Positions 24,901-37,914 of a stretch of DNA of 64,000 bases are shown here, piece by piece (position 1 is the first letter of the stretch; every line of letters starts with the position of its first letter). The notes below the pieces were generated by a model. It had not been told where the DNA came from and ran no database searches. It saw nothing but the letters and a program-made list of their open reading frames with translations. The DNA is from Paragonimus westermani (lineage: Eukaryota; Platyhelminthes; Trematoda; Plagiorchiida; Troglotrematidae). The position numbers and the translations under genes were made by a program. The DNA is taken from positions 52,345-116,344 of the forward strand of contig QNGE01002386.1 of assembly GCA_008508345.1 (NCBI GenBank). Direction: 5' to 3'.

Positions 24901-27900
24901 AGACTGTGCTGTAGGTCTGTTTGCGCACTATCAATTGAATATCGTACCATTGTGTTTGACACCAAAGAACCGATGTCTCCAGTAGTAAACGGCCTTTAGA
25001 AGGTGAGGGTTTCTTGTACCGAACGTATGTTTTAAGCACGAAATCCCGAATCCTGGCTCACACTGTGTTACTAATGAAAAATACATATCTGAGGCTAAAG
25101 TTTACGTTGCCAGTTATTTGTTCAGCTTTACGGCGACAATGTTAGCCATCAACTGTGGTTAGCGTCCTTTGATGTGTAAGAATTACACTGTGCGTTCAGC
25201 CCATTCGCCTGTGCCGGTATGGAACGTTTCACTTACGTTTGATGAATCACCCAAAAAGCACGCAACAACTTGTCGATCTTTTGTACTACTCATCAAATAA
25301 CGCAGTTTAATTCTGATCTAAGTTGGGCGTCCAGTACACGTTTTATTTTCCTGAGTGAGCGTTTTCTAATAGATATTGTAAATCAACGCCATTATATTAA
25401 ATCAATTTCTGACCTCAAATTCTGGCAGCAGATTTTAATCAGGGTGAAACAAATTGTTTGTTGCAGACAACCATAACGCCTCGCCGATTATTGTCTGTCT
25501 GTTATTCATTCACTTGTAGGTGATTGAAGCTATGAGCTTACTTCACCGAATGTTCCACCGACCTTTTTCATTATAAATTTACCAGGATTTTTGTTTATGA
25601 AATTAGTCAGAAGGGTTTCTCAGTTGATGAGTGATCTTTAAACCATCACGGGTGAATTATGTAATAAGATACAGTTGTGAGGTAGTATGTAACAACTTGG
25701 ATCAAGACGAACTGTTACTGATGCTGCACCAAGTGCAATTTGGAAGAAGGCTAATTAGACATCAATCTATTGACTCAGAAATTTTCTAGAGACACTTTAA
25801 TACCACTCAATATTTTCATTACAGCTGATAACATAGAATAGTATTTTACAAACTAACTGCTTTATCAGAAACACATTTCCTTAGACTTAAAGCGACATGT
25901 CTGCGTGGATAATTGAGAAGAGAAGCTTAACTTTCGACTATGGGTATAACTTCACTGCACGCTACTATATAAGAAAATTTCACATAAAATCTAAAAATAT
26001 TAACACCATCAGTTTTCACAACGCCCTTTTGTAGAAAGAATTCTCCTCTGTGTTGGGGTAGCGGAGACTAAAACGTGGATCGGAATCATCCTCATCAAAG
26101 TTTGGGCTGCCATGTCGCTGTCAATCACAAATCACGCTCCCATTAAATTTTATACAATAATGAGCATAACAGAAGCCGTTGGAAAAAATTTGTGATGATA
26201 TCATTACAAAATTACATGCGTTTTTTCCAAAGCCAAGTTCATTATTTCCGCAGATAAAATGAGTCTGAATCACGGTGGGGAATTCCGTCGAATTTGAAGT
26301 AGCGAGCAAAATCGGTTAAGAAGTGGTGACCTACGAGGTCGCATATGGTTTTGAAAGCTTAGAACATGTGGGTAAAACTTTTGTGAGTGCAGTAAGATCG
26401 ATGGAAAGGCAATGTCAATATCCACGTACAACTCAGACTGGCGTGGGCAAAACCGACCAGTTTGGGTTGACAATCAACGCACAATCATCCGCATGTTTTG
26501 TAAAGTTTGACATTCCGATTTAGAAAAGAAATTGGTCGTTCAGAGCGCTTGTTTATCATGCTTCTAAACCATGCCTAGACTTTCGAACAAAACAGTTAAA
26601 ACACGGAAACTGATAAATGCAATAATTTCGCATTGACTCAATACCACATTTACAATGACATATCAAATACTTCAATATAAATCCTCTCAGTGTTATTGTT
26701 AATTTAGTACTGACAACTCAATGTGAAATGCTTGCATCCATCCGTTGTCGGGTTTTACTTGTTTCATTCAAAATTCTGGAGGGAGTGAACTCTTTTAAAT
26801 GTTTAGAACAACAGCACTGTTAGTCGTTTAAATAATCGTATGCACTCCATAGCACATTGCCCTAACAAAAAGTAGGTGTCATGTAGCTTCTTTATTAGGG
26901 GTAATATATAAGCTAGCAATAGATTGTAATGCGGCTGTACTTAGAGTTATACGGCTAATAGGTTATTAACTCTCAACTCCAGATTAGATCTTACTACCAC
27001 TGCGCGCCGTACAGAACAGTATTTTCGAGAGTACATATTTTGGAATCTTGAGTCCAGTTAATCACGCAGTGAAATTCAGAATGCCGGAACTTCGGAACAC
27101 GTTCCGAGTGAATTCTGAACTCAACACGTGAGATGGCCAACCATACCATAACAAAATACAGGTTGAACACAAGTGTAACCACAGTTTCATACTCCTGACT
27201 ATTTATATACTCAGTGTAGTGCCCTCCGAGTTGTTGGCGGAGCAATATGAGAAGCCATTTCCATGTCTAAACACAGAAAAGTAAACAGTGCATTAACTGA
27301 GTAACGTGTTACTAACTACGGTGAATATTACCACCTTTCAGGAACTGTTTTTTGATTGCCCCTTTGTTCCCTTGTTGTATTTCCATCACCTTCTAGACAA
27401 TTTAATGTCAGCTCATCTGTTTTCATCTTCAATTTTTGAAATTCTCATAATTTTTATGCGTGCAGGTCTTACGTTGTAAGTTACAGTATTTAGGGAATCC
27501 AGTCACTCTGCCACCATGATGTATCGATTGCTTATTCCAGGCTTGTGATGCTCCAGATGTACGTGTTGAACGGGCACCGGCAATCTTGACCACTGAAGGT
27601 CAGTAAGTTACTAGGCAAGCCCTTCTATGGTAATCGCCATCAAACAACATCCATTAATGGGTGGATTTTTATAAGAAGTTTGATTTTACACTGCAAAAGA
27701 TAATCAAAAATGTGGCGGTAGGTAGACTTACCGCGGATCACTGGAACGACGCCCTATTCAGCCTGGATGACTTTCTGTGACTGCCTTTCGAGTAATCTCT
27801 CTGTTTCGCGTGAAACATGTTTGTAGCCTTGTGTCAACTAACCAAGCCGAATGGGAGAGACATGATCCAGTGTTACACGATGAATCTGAATGTCAACATT

Positions 27901-30900
27901 CAGAGAATCATTGCTACTTCAATAGCCGTCCGTGGGGAAAGATCTAAGCAACTACTGTGTGAACCAATTGTGATTTATCATCGTGAAGGAACAGACTTTA
28001 TAGGACATTAGATATTACTAAAACCTACTTTAGCTGTGTGAGATCGTGTGACCAAACAGTTAAAATGAGACTCCGAATGTTTTTAATCATGATATTAATA
28101 CTGTTGTGTCTAATTCTAAGATTTACTTTGGTGTTCAACTGGTGATGGTTAGGCGAAGTGTTATCATTATTCAGGAGGTATAACCCATTAATATTCTGCC
28201 GTCGAATATGTAGTGGTAAAAAATGTCCCGTCAACAGCGAGATTGTTCCGTATCAAAAATTTTCTTTCGGAAATCAAACTGTCAGCTTGCATTAGTCATA
28301 GTCCACGAAGTCGAAAGATGCACTACTTATTCCAAGCACGAACTATATTCATTCTGGGTTTATAGCAAGCCTGCAAACGACGTTTTTTGATCGGAGTAAC
28401 ATCCAACCAGCGATCACATATCACAACCCGGTAGAGGGTGTTTGGTAGAAAGAGGCGTTCTTTGTTACCCAAATTGCATTAGCTACAATGTCGAGGTTAA
28501 TCACGCGAGTACTACACAGATGGGTCCAAGATGGACATCACCGTGCGTATACGGCTACAAAATTGAGCTCAACGTCAACAATTACTTGAAATCATAGTTA
28601 ACAGAATTCACGGTCATGTTTGCAGTAGAATTGACCTGGTGAAGTCACAATCAAGAGAGCCCGAAAGTGAGTAATTTGCAAGTTAATACTTTGAGAATCA
28701 ACTCAATTCTTTTCAGGATTTAAATCAAACTGCAGAACTTTTGAGGTAAACGCGCATACTCAAGTCTCATTTGGTAGTGTACCTAGCGTGTGTCCGCTTG
28801 CTGTGTTTGTAGCAGATTAAATTCTATCCTGATGCCGCATACTTAACCCCTTTAAATCCTTTGAACATTAATAGTTAAGAAAGCATTCTCCATAATGTCC
28901 GCACCGAACTACCGTAATTCTGCTTGTTATTAGCACAGTTTGTTTGACTGAACACAGCAGCTTCCTCAATGATTACCGAGAAATGAAACATTTTCCCGGG
29001 CTTTTCTTTATCGCTTTCTATAAACTGTCCAGCCATTGTGGTCACCGGTTTCAAAACTGCCTTGCAAAATATCCCGAAATTTTCTAGACAACTACCATAC
29101 GAGTGAAGGGTTAGGTAGTCTGTACAAGTCAACCAATGATTGACTTATTACGTTCCGCAAATCATTATACTTACGCTTCGTTCTGTGCTAGTTGGAGCGG
29201 TTCTCTGAATAGCTGGCACTTTTCTGAGCAGAACTATTATAAAACGACTTCAAATTGTGTGCAATCTCCTTCTGATAATCCGCGACAAAATACTTGGTTG
29301 CAACATCATCATAGACAGCAATACATCAGTGGTTCATAGTGATACTTAATCAACACAAAACCATGAAGAAAAAAGCAAACCTTATATAGGAAGAGAAACA
29401 AAGGAAGGTGACCACAGTTACGTTTCTACTCAAGCAATCAGTTTCAAGGCACCTACTCCTTGCAAACAAACAAGGCGATTTTAACGACAGAACATGAAAA
29501 GAGCGAATTCTCTAGTCGATAACAAGAAGTGTCTATTAAGGCTCTTCAGCAAAACGCTATGAATATAAAGGCCGAAAGAACGGTTATAAACATGTACAGC
29601 AGCGTTTTTTGGGAAGTTTTCGTAGAACATCTAAAATCGTTACTGCACACGATTTGTGGTTAGAAAATTTTTCTAGTATTTTCTCAAGTACGTACTACAG
29701 AACAGAAGATTACTGTAAGGATATTGATTCTTCACATCAAGTGTGAAACAATTTCACTTAGTTAATGTGGTGATTGAAGGTAGTTACATTCGGCCAGACG
29801 GTTTCATCATTCAACCGACATTTCTATAGCAGTTTACTCCGTCACTTTATCCGTGAATTCGAGAGATGACGCAATCTCACGTGAGTATAATATTCCCCAT
29901 CCCAAACCATGTCACAGAACCGGAGTCTGCCAGGCTTTCACCCTTGCTAAGAAAGGTTGACGATTCGTTTCCCATTCATCTTATATTTCCACAATGAATC
30001 TAAGCAAGAACGTAACACTGTGAACCAACTACTCTTCAGATCACTTAGCGGGAATGTCTAGTTAACGTGACGCTATAAAGAAACCAGCACTTCAATGGCT
30101 TACTAAAAACGTTAAAAACTAGGCAGAACAACTAATCAGAAGAGCAGTTAAACGACAATCCCGTTTACTTGTCAACAAACTAGCAAGGTAAATGACTGTG
30201 TGCACAATACCATTTAGTTAGGTATTCATGCAAGTGAGCTCTATCTCTTAATGTGTCTAGCAAAGAATAAGGAATTGAGCTCTTTGTTTACCTTTCCTTA
30301 GAAGAGACATACTCAGACCAACCCACATTGGTTTAAAGGTTATTAATACTATTCACGCCAACTAGGGAACTTCATGTAAGAAGCACACGTGGACGTAGCC
30401 AACATTTGTAAGATTTGGAGAACACTGAACGTTGAACTAAACGTCCAACCTGTCTACCGTCATAGACTTAATAGCAATGGTGTGCTGGGCAGTCGGTTTT
30501 GTAACCTGTAAAGAACAAAACGTTATCAGCTCTACGCAAACGATGTGGGAAGCATGTTGCACTCGTTAAATACACAATATACAGTGTTGCCCTGCAAAAA
30601 CGGCCGAATTTCCTGCTCTAAAGTATACGTTATACTCACAAATTGTCTTCACACTGAAGCTCTTTTGTGCATTTAGTTGTGATGTTGAGTGAACGACACA
30701 GAAAGCGGATATAAGTGAAACTAACCGGTAATCTGCACTGCTATGTAACATACATACGAACAGTTCAATTGAAATGGTGAGCAATGCCTTAGTTAACGCT
30801 GAGTTGGTTACAAGTGTGTTTATTCGCCTATCGGCCCGTCCAATCCAGTCTTGTCGGCTTTGATATAAAAAGCACGAAGTTGGTGGATTGGCAGTTTGCC

Positions 30901-31923
30901 TGAATATTATCTTGCTGAAAACAGTTTGAGCATTCGTGAGTGGAAAATCTTGATTTCATTGTGAAGCTAACATTTTCCTCAGTGGCTTTTGCGTACAGAG
31001 GTATGCAGTTTGTCAGCTGTGTACCTATTTGTTGTTCATGGATTTCTTATATATATTATTCTGTCAAATATCCAGTCTTATAGCACTGATTATCTGAGTA
31101 TGACCAAAGTATCGTTCGCATAACCTTTATATATATATCAGTATCACAACCATACTAGCATTTGTGTCACTTTGTTTATCAAATACATATATATATATTG
31201 ATGTATTTATGTGGTTTGCAAAATGAAAACGGTAGACACCTTTGCAACAGGACTACCAACACAAACCAATTTCAGTAAGTTGTGACTAATTTCCTCTTCT
31301 TGAATGTTGTAATTATAGCACAAATTGTAGAGTTCACACAGACTTTTGGTCTTTTTATCTTTACACAGATCGTTGAACTGGATACTTTTTTGATCAGTGA
31401 CCATTAATTTAGAGGATCCCTGAAGGAATGGAGACGAATGTTTCATTTACAACCACCACACGGTCTAGTGTCTCAAACTTGTATTGTTTGAGTTGCTAGT
31501 CAAAACATGCGTTCTTCTGAGGGCGTGATGATGGTCGGTTAGTTTACAAACCAGTGAAAAATAATGCATACACAAACAAAATAGCAAATTAAATACTGAA
31601 TTGTCGTTAAGCACATAAATATGCTGAGGATTTCAGAGGGAAGATGGACATTCGGACAAGTGCCAGACGTAAACACACTAGTTGTAACATCTGGCTAACC
31701 GGTGAACCCAGATTAGATAAACAAATTCCAAAAAAGTTGACCATTTTTCAAGGAAATCTTGTATATCACGGTTCAAAAATTTATGCAAAATTTCGGCAAA
31801 AATATCATGTACGCTTTGCCAAACCTACAGATTTTTAATATCCCGTCCGTGTGTACGGCACAATGCTACATTTTTATCAATAAGGAATTTACCAAAAAAT
31901 ATTCAGAAAAAACCATTGGGTTT
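21976..31923. other. Intergenic gap between the Penelope relic and precursor copy 2
   Basis: Nearly 10 kb, strongly AT-rich at 22.0-23.1 kb, with only short chance frames and two AT tracts near 31.15 kb. Any 5' exon or promoter of the 31,955 gene would be near the right end but is not identifiable. Confidence 0.5.
31128..31198 (+). repeat. Two AT dinucleotide tracts
   Basis: Short TATATATATAT runs at about 31,128-31,138 and 31,187-31,198 are separated by about 48 nt of ordinary sequence. They lie roughly 0.75 kb upstream of the second neuropeptide precursor. Confidence 0.75.
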
Positions 31924-31938
31924 TGATTTGACTTTCAG
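31924..31938 (+). other. Putative splice acceptor just upstream of the copy 2 start codon
   Basis: A T-rich tract ending ACTTTCAG stops 16 nt before the ATG at 31955. Position and spacing match the acceptor of copy 1 (14 nt), which suggests a shared ancestral 5' UTR intron or spliced-leader addition site. Confidence 0.5.
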
Positions 31939-31954
31939 CTTTTTACTTAACACA

Positions 31955-32206
31955 ATGATAAACAGCCTGTCAACATTTACCCAAGTGTCGCTGTTGCTCG
32001 TTGTTTTGGTGTTCGCAACAGTCCAATATGTCAATGGCGGACCGTTAAAAGTGGATGCTGGTTACTACGGAGGCGATGCACCAATGCGAAATCTGTACAG
32101 TCAGTACGACTCTTATGATGACGTGGGGGATACGGATCCAGATTTGCGTCTGCTTCTGCGCCATATCAAGCGCAATCGCCATTTTACTCAACGTCTAGGC
32201 AGATAA
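31955..32206 (+). CDS. Amidated neuropeptide precursor, TQRL-amide type, copy 2
   Basis: This 83-residue secreted precursor is the paralogue of the one at 4,905. Residues 11-27 form a strong hydrophobic signal sequence (VSLLLVVLVFATVQYVN), with likely cleavage near Gly28-Gly29. A Tyr/Asp-rich spacer (QYDSYDD, 50-56) precedes a Leu/Arg segment and Lys72-Arg73. Residues 74-81 (NRHFTQRL), Gly82, Arg83 and TAA predict NRHFTQRL-amide. The layout matches copy 1 in length, spacer composition, distance from KR to stop, and the TQRLGR terminus. The two are far diverged elsewhere, so this is an old duplication kept by selection on the C terminus. The ATG at 31955 is the first one after a CAG acceptor at 31,936-31,938. 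The open frame extends further upstream but has no ATG there. AATAAA lies 345 nt past the stop. Function as a neuropeptide is inferred. Confidence 0.85.
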   Translation: MINSLSTFTQVSLLLVVLVFATVQYVNGGPLKVDAGYYGGDAPMRNLYSQYDSYDDVGDTDPDLRLLLRHIKRNRHFTQRLGR

Positions 32207-32550
32207 TCGCAGCAAAGGCGGCTGGGCAACCTGGACAGGCAATGAATACAACGAAATCAGGGTTGCATTAATCTGACTTTCCGTTCTGCCGCATCACAAC
32301 GGTTCCTAGTTCTCTATTAATTTACCTTCGTTGTCACTTACGATACAATTGATAATACAATTGGTATAACGTAATACTATTTGCATTGTTGCAAAAAATA
32401 TGAAGGTAACTTAACCATTATATCTGTTGCGTGTTTCTCGACCTACACTATGACTGAACGACGCTCCCTTGCTTGTTTTCACTCGTCATAACCGCGTGTA
32501 AAGTAAACGGCTTGACGTAAAAATTTTCTGGTGTAAATTTCAACATTCTG

Positions 32551-32556
32551 AATAAA
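32551..32556 (+). promoter_or_regulatory. AATAAA polyadenylation signal of precursor copy 2
   Basis: A canonical AATAAA lies 345 nt after the stop of the precursor gene, implying a 3' UTR of about 360 nt. Confidence 0.5.
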
Positions 32557-34734
32557 GGTTAAAGTGCGGTATGGTCACGGGACTATCAGTTATTTTTGCG
32601 ATATAAACATTGACATAAATTGCGTGGTGCCGGCAGACCAACAGAGTTGGGTAACTAAACGCGATAATTATTTCACATCTGATATGACGTATATGCACGG
32701 TTGATTCCTGGGATAATGGACCTAGATGTAACAATTCTTGGTGACAGGGATGTGTACCACGTACTAACTCAAACAAAAAGGAAATTCACTACTAGTGTTT
32801 CTTTTCACCAGAATGTAAAACGTCTAATGATGTTCAGATTGCGTGATGGCTGGCACCATCAACACTAACTTAATCATATGTGCTCCAGATGTTTTGCGTC
32901 GTGCTAGACACGCCCACGTACAGAACTATCATGTACAACTTGCTGGCGCTTTGTCTTTATTATGTGAGAGGCTGTGTAAAATGGAAGGTTTGTTCACTCA
33001 AATATTGTTTTTTTTGAGGGTAAGAGAGCTTTGTCGTTAATTATTTAAAAAAAATTTATAATGTCACTCTGTTGCAATATGAATGTACTCTCCAAAAAGA
33101 ATTTCTGCACCGTCACCTATTTGGTTGTAATGATCGCCAAACAAATCATACACAAATTCTATTAACCCCCATATGAAGGACTGTAGGTTGACTGAAATGT
33201 TTCAAAAGTATCTGTTCCATCAGATGTTTTAGTAAACCGGAATGTCCACGGTCAGTTTTGAACACGTACCCTGGATTGCTCTAAACCTTTTTGCTCCAAT
33301 AGTTCACGATGAGTTCAGTGATAGTCTTCAGTTTCATTTCAGTCAGCTGTACATCGTAAAAGCAAAAAAGCTGTCAGACCACTCTGGTATGACTTGCCGG
33401 AAGAAGTTGGTAAGACGTCCTATCTCCGTTTCTGTTGAGAATTCTCATACAACGTCCGCAGAAAGTTTCTTGAAAGTAAATCAAGGTAGTTGGGCGGGTA
33501 TAATTCCATACTTAATGCACAACACTCATAAGTTCAACGAGGTGTACTAGGACTATAGGCTAAACGGTCATTTACATCTCTTTAACATGGGCAACAAATA
33601 CGTTGTCCAGTGTAATGGCATGATAAGCTGCATCGTTTCGCTCTCCAGTGCACCACACTCGCTCGACCGTTATTTGGAATCCCTCTGTTCTGCTGTTACG
33701 GTTCACTTATCGAGGAATACTGTTTTCTTAATGAAAGCCACGCTCATACGAGCTCTTTACATTTTAAGATAAATCACCCCAGTGCAGCCTCACAGAATTA
33801 TTCGCATTGTTTTCGTGAAGATGTTTCAAACGGGCAGTGATATTACTTTCTGTTGCCTCTTTGGTGCATTACATGACATTCAACAGGTTATGTTCATCTT
33901 GCTTCAATTAAAATAAAATTCGTTCATCTATGTTTACTTTTGCCTGTGAAAATGGATCTACCCGGAAATTCTTAAAACGAACTAAGATATCCAACGTTTA
34001 TTGGTACACCTTTCCTCTTACTCAAAATAGTTTGTTTAAAATTAATCACATTACCTTTCACGAGCTCGCAAAACATTACATCTTGCGCCGCGATAAAACT
34101 GAGGACAATTTATACTGATCGTTTCCTTTTTTCCAGAACTACACGGTGATCCATCATGCACCGATCTATGTAAACCACGGACTGATTACGGCATGAACAG
34201 ACCCCTACCCAGACATAGGCTCTTGATACATACCAGTCACACGGCTGAACACTGGAATGCCTTAACATTACGAAGCTCTCTCAAGTACTATATATGGAGT
34301 GGAATTAACAGACGTCATGAATTTGTAAACAGTAATAAATAAATAACTCGCTTTGTTTCCTAGAAAACAGAAATCCGAACCAAGTCTTTAGGTCAGTATG
34401 AACGTTCGTCAAATTTACGCCCTCCTCTCCGTAAAACAATTTGGGTAACCTTCAAACAGCACACTGTAAACCTAATATCGAACATCTGCCAATCGGTAAT
34501 ATCTCTTGAAGAGTTAATTGGACAGGTCTATCGGCCACAAGAGGATTAACTACACGGCTGACATATTGCCACTTGTTGACAGACGTATCTTGTTGTCATC
34601 TTAAACGACGTGATGCTTACATATGTGTGAAACTGGCATCTTAAAATCCAGGTATATGCTTACTGTAGTCTATTAGTATGTAATGCTTGTCCAAACGGTT
34701 TAGCTGTTTTGCGTTCAGGAAATCCACTAATCTG
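32557..34734. other. Downstream of precursor copy 2, no supported gene
   Basis: A 102-codon open frame at 33,242-33,550 has no recognisable motif and is within chance expectation. Nothing else was seen. Confidence 0.45.
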
Positions 34735-34880
34735 AGCATTGAGCACATGCGGGATAATCAGGTCGTGCCTGAAGTGAGGCCAGTGACACAATTGTCAACA
34801 TCGTTGCCTCACGATACGGTGGCTCGCATTTTCAACCCATGATCTTTTGTCATTAAGAAGAACAAACCTCGAATTTATCG
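34735..34880 (+). mobile_element. Decayed SINE copy
   Basis: The leader (GAGCACATGCGGGATAATC), AGGTCGTGCCTGAAGTGAGG, the A-box region and GTTGCCTCACGATACGGTGG are all recognisable, followed by a damaged B box (TTTTCAACCCATGATC). The ribozyme region is reduced to a CTCGA remnant with no usable core. Confidence 0.68.
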
Positions 34881-37800
34881 TCTATTTCTAAAATGCAACG
34901 ACATGATTCTGTAGCAAGAGATGAAAGCTGCGATTATCGAAACTTCATTTTGCTGAACACTAAGATCCAGAATTTTTCCCGTGATTTCCGGTTTCTTATC
35001 GATAAGTTGTTACGATGGCGTTAAGATCATGCATTGTTCACTGCGTCTGGAAAATGCCTCTGGCTTTGTATATTAGACTATTTTAATCAACGTGTTTGGT
35101 TTGGATTGCCATGATTTTAGTGTGTACGTGATAAATATATGATGGCAGAGATGTGGATTGCGTATGACAAAATGAAGGAGAGATATGCAGGAAATGCGTT
35201 GAAATCATCGGTTCACCACGGTCAGCAGATTAATTATCCATCATTCTTCTGATACCAAACGATTAACGTCGAAAACTTTACTGTTGGTCGTGTTCAGTAG
35301 ATGTGATGTACCAAGTAGATTGGACTTGTAGGAATGGGAAAACCAGAAGAAACATCATCGGGATTACACGGTGTATATACGTCAGAATTAATAAGGAGAT
35401 TAGAATACCTGTTGGCATCTCTTTCAGACACATATGTCAGGCTGTAGTACGCAAAGGCAGTAGCCTCATTTGAAAACACTGAACAGTCTGACAGCTGTTT
35501 TACCGTTAAACATTAGGCGGTTGAGAACTTTATATCCTCAGATGCTCACATATTTGCGTCCAATATCGGTGAAGTGCATGTTTCCATTTGAGCTTAAAAA
35601 ATCACGCAAGTTGGTGCACTTTGACCTGTTTAAACTGTCTAATTTTCGTACGACAATGGTCATCAGCCACAGAGTGATCGTTTAAATCATGCGGACGTAG
35701 GTTAGTGCTTTAAAACACGGCTACAAATTCTTAAGGCAGGAAGCTATGTTTGGTTGTGAAAAAAGGGCATTTTGCAACCTCCTTTATAATTTCCTTTTCG
35801 GACTTTATTGTGCCATCTCCAAAAGGCAGACGAATAATCACGCTTCTTTCCTTAGCCCTGTTGTGATATGTTCGGTTATAACGTTTTCAGCGAATTGCGT
35901 TTCTGTTGAAGAACTTGTGAACGACAACAACAAAGCTTGCTCAGTACCGCTTGAAATCTTTTGCACAGGATTACTACAAAAATACTGTGACCTTAACCGG
36001 CAGTCATTGGACAACTATCCACCTGAGTAAGAGAACTGGTTATAAGCGTAAGCAAAACTGACTTCTGTGAATGAATTCTGGCGTCAACCGACCTTGTTTC
36101 CGTTTTAGTTAGCCATTTGAGCTAAATCGAGAAATTCAAAACTTTCAAAATGTTTATCATTAAGCTTGTAAGATTTACTTTTACAAGCACGACAACAGTG
36201 AGGCACCCGGATTGTGAGAAGTTTGTTTTATCACTACCGGATGTTTGTTTCTCAGGAAACAAATAAACGTTGAGAAACCAACATCAAGATTGATGTTTAT
36301 ACTCATGGAAAAACTATGTTGATGTGAACGATGGCCACGCGGTATTCTTACTATACATCTCTCATTGCATAGGCACGTGGAAAACACTGTTCAGCTCTGT
36401 TATCAGAATTTACACGTTTCCTTACAAACAAAAGCACACAGACTTATCAAAATTGAACTTAAATCAGAAGTTGACCAGAATTTGAACCCGGGTTTGAGTT
36501 CTAGCTGTTAAAAAATGTTCGAAATGTTGTTTGGAAGTAGGGTGTCAATGGTGGCCAGTATTCACTCCTGCTTTGCATAATCACGAACTGCATCTCCAAG
36601 AGCTCCGAACTACGGAGATCACATCTGATTTTAGACAACAAAACATTGGTGTTGGTGAATCAAATTTGCATCAACATGCTGTAATTCTGCTGGTCAATAA
36701 GTTGACCGAACAGTTTTCTGGTCAACAAATCAACACATTGACGAGCGTACACTGATCTGTTACGAGTACAATCATGTTGTGCAGCTGGTAAAGGAAGGTT
36801 CCAGCAAGTCCGACGACGCCACTACCGGCGTGTTAAGTGTGAAGGTAGGGAGGGTAAATATCGAGGATTAGAAGGAGGTAGTTTTGCGTTCCAGAAACAT
36901 CTCCGACTATTGTCTGAACCAGCATCAAACGCGTATTCACCCGTCAAGGGTTGGATATCTCGGTGTGCCTGGTGGTTGCTGAGGTTCAACAAGGTCGAAG
37001 CGGTTGTCGCCATTTTGCTGATGGTATGTAGGACCAACCGTTTGCAGTAAACTCATGAAGTGAAACTTTCGGAAAATTTACCAACAGTTAAAAGAAGAGC
37101 AGAACTTCCGAAGTGGTCTGCTTCATACGCGATTTCCGTTTTTATGCAACTACATGCGGAATCTAAAGTAAGAAGGCAAACAGCTTTTTTTACCACTGAT
37201 TACGCTTGCCGACTAACATCAAGAGTTGAAATTTTTTTCGGAAATGATGATTCTTATTCAAGAGGATGAAAACGGTTGGTTGAGAAAAGCCGAGAATACA
37301 ACTCTGAAACGTTTACCAGTTCTTTCCAATGGAAACTATTTTATCGCGCCAGCAAACTCAAGTGTTGTTCACTATGTATCGTGTAATACAACTAACCGCC
37401 AGCAACTGATAAACACAGAACTACAAGAAATTACTTGGCTACATAGTGCTGGCTAACATAACGGTAAATAACACAGAACCAGAAGGAATAAACTGTCTTT
37501 TAAGTGGAAATTCGGCAGACATTTTCAGTCGTAGAATTCAAGGACAGAGTTGACACCACGATTGTATTTGTTGCACATAAATCACCACACCGTTAGCAGA
37601 CAACGTTCCTCACGAGGATCGTGTATTCTTTAAAAACGTCACATAAAGCCTGTTGTGTTGGTTTTTCCAGTCCCTTTTCATTCTTTCCAATGTTTCAGAA
37701 TTTACGCTAGTGCGCAAATTCACCACAGTTTATCACAAACAGTTTACATGTGTCAAGAACGACAAAGTGGCGAACGGAACTTGTCTATGTTCAATCGTTA

Positions 37801-37914
37801 GGCTAATTACAACACAAGAACTATGAAATCATTATGTAGGGTGATTCAGAAAGGAACGGTTAATGGAGGTTATGGACGGCGTGTTTGTTATCGGTTAAAC
37901 AACTAATGGTCCAA
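34881..37914. other. Intergenic, with a less AT-rich open block at 36.74-37.05 kb
   Basis: Between 36,742 and 37,050 the plus strand is open for 103 codons without an early ATG, and the minus strand is open too (MATTASTLLNLSNHQAHRDI). The base composition is richer in G and C than the surroundings. It may be a decayed element or exon that I cannot assign. A hydrophobic Cys-containing frame at 35,746-36,030 is also unassigned. Confidence 0.35.

Noticed and set aside
35746..36030. Plus-strand 94-codon frame with hydrophobic stretch and several Cys, considered as a secreted peptide
   Set aside because: The N terminus is not signal-like, there is no dibasic site or Gly donor, and the Cys spacing does not fit an insulin-type or other known hormone pattern.
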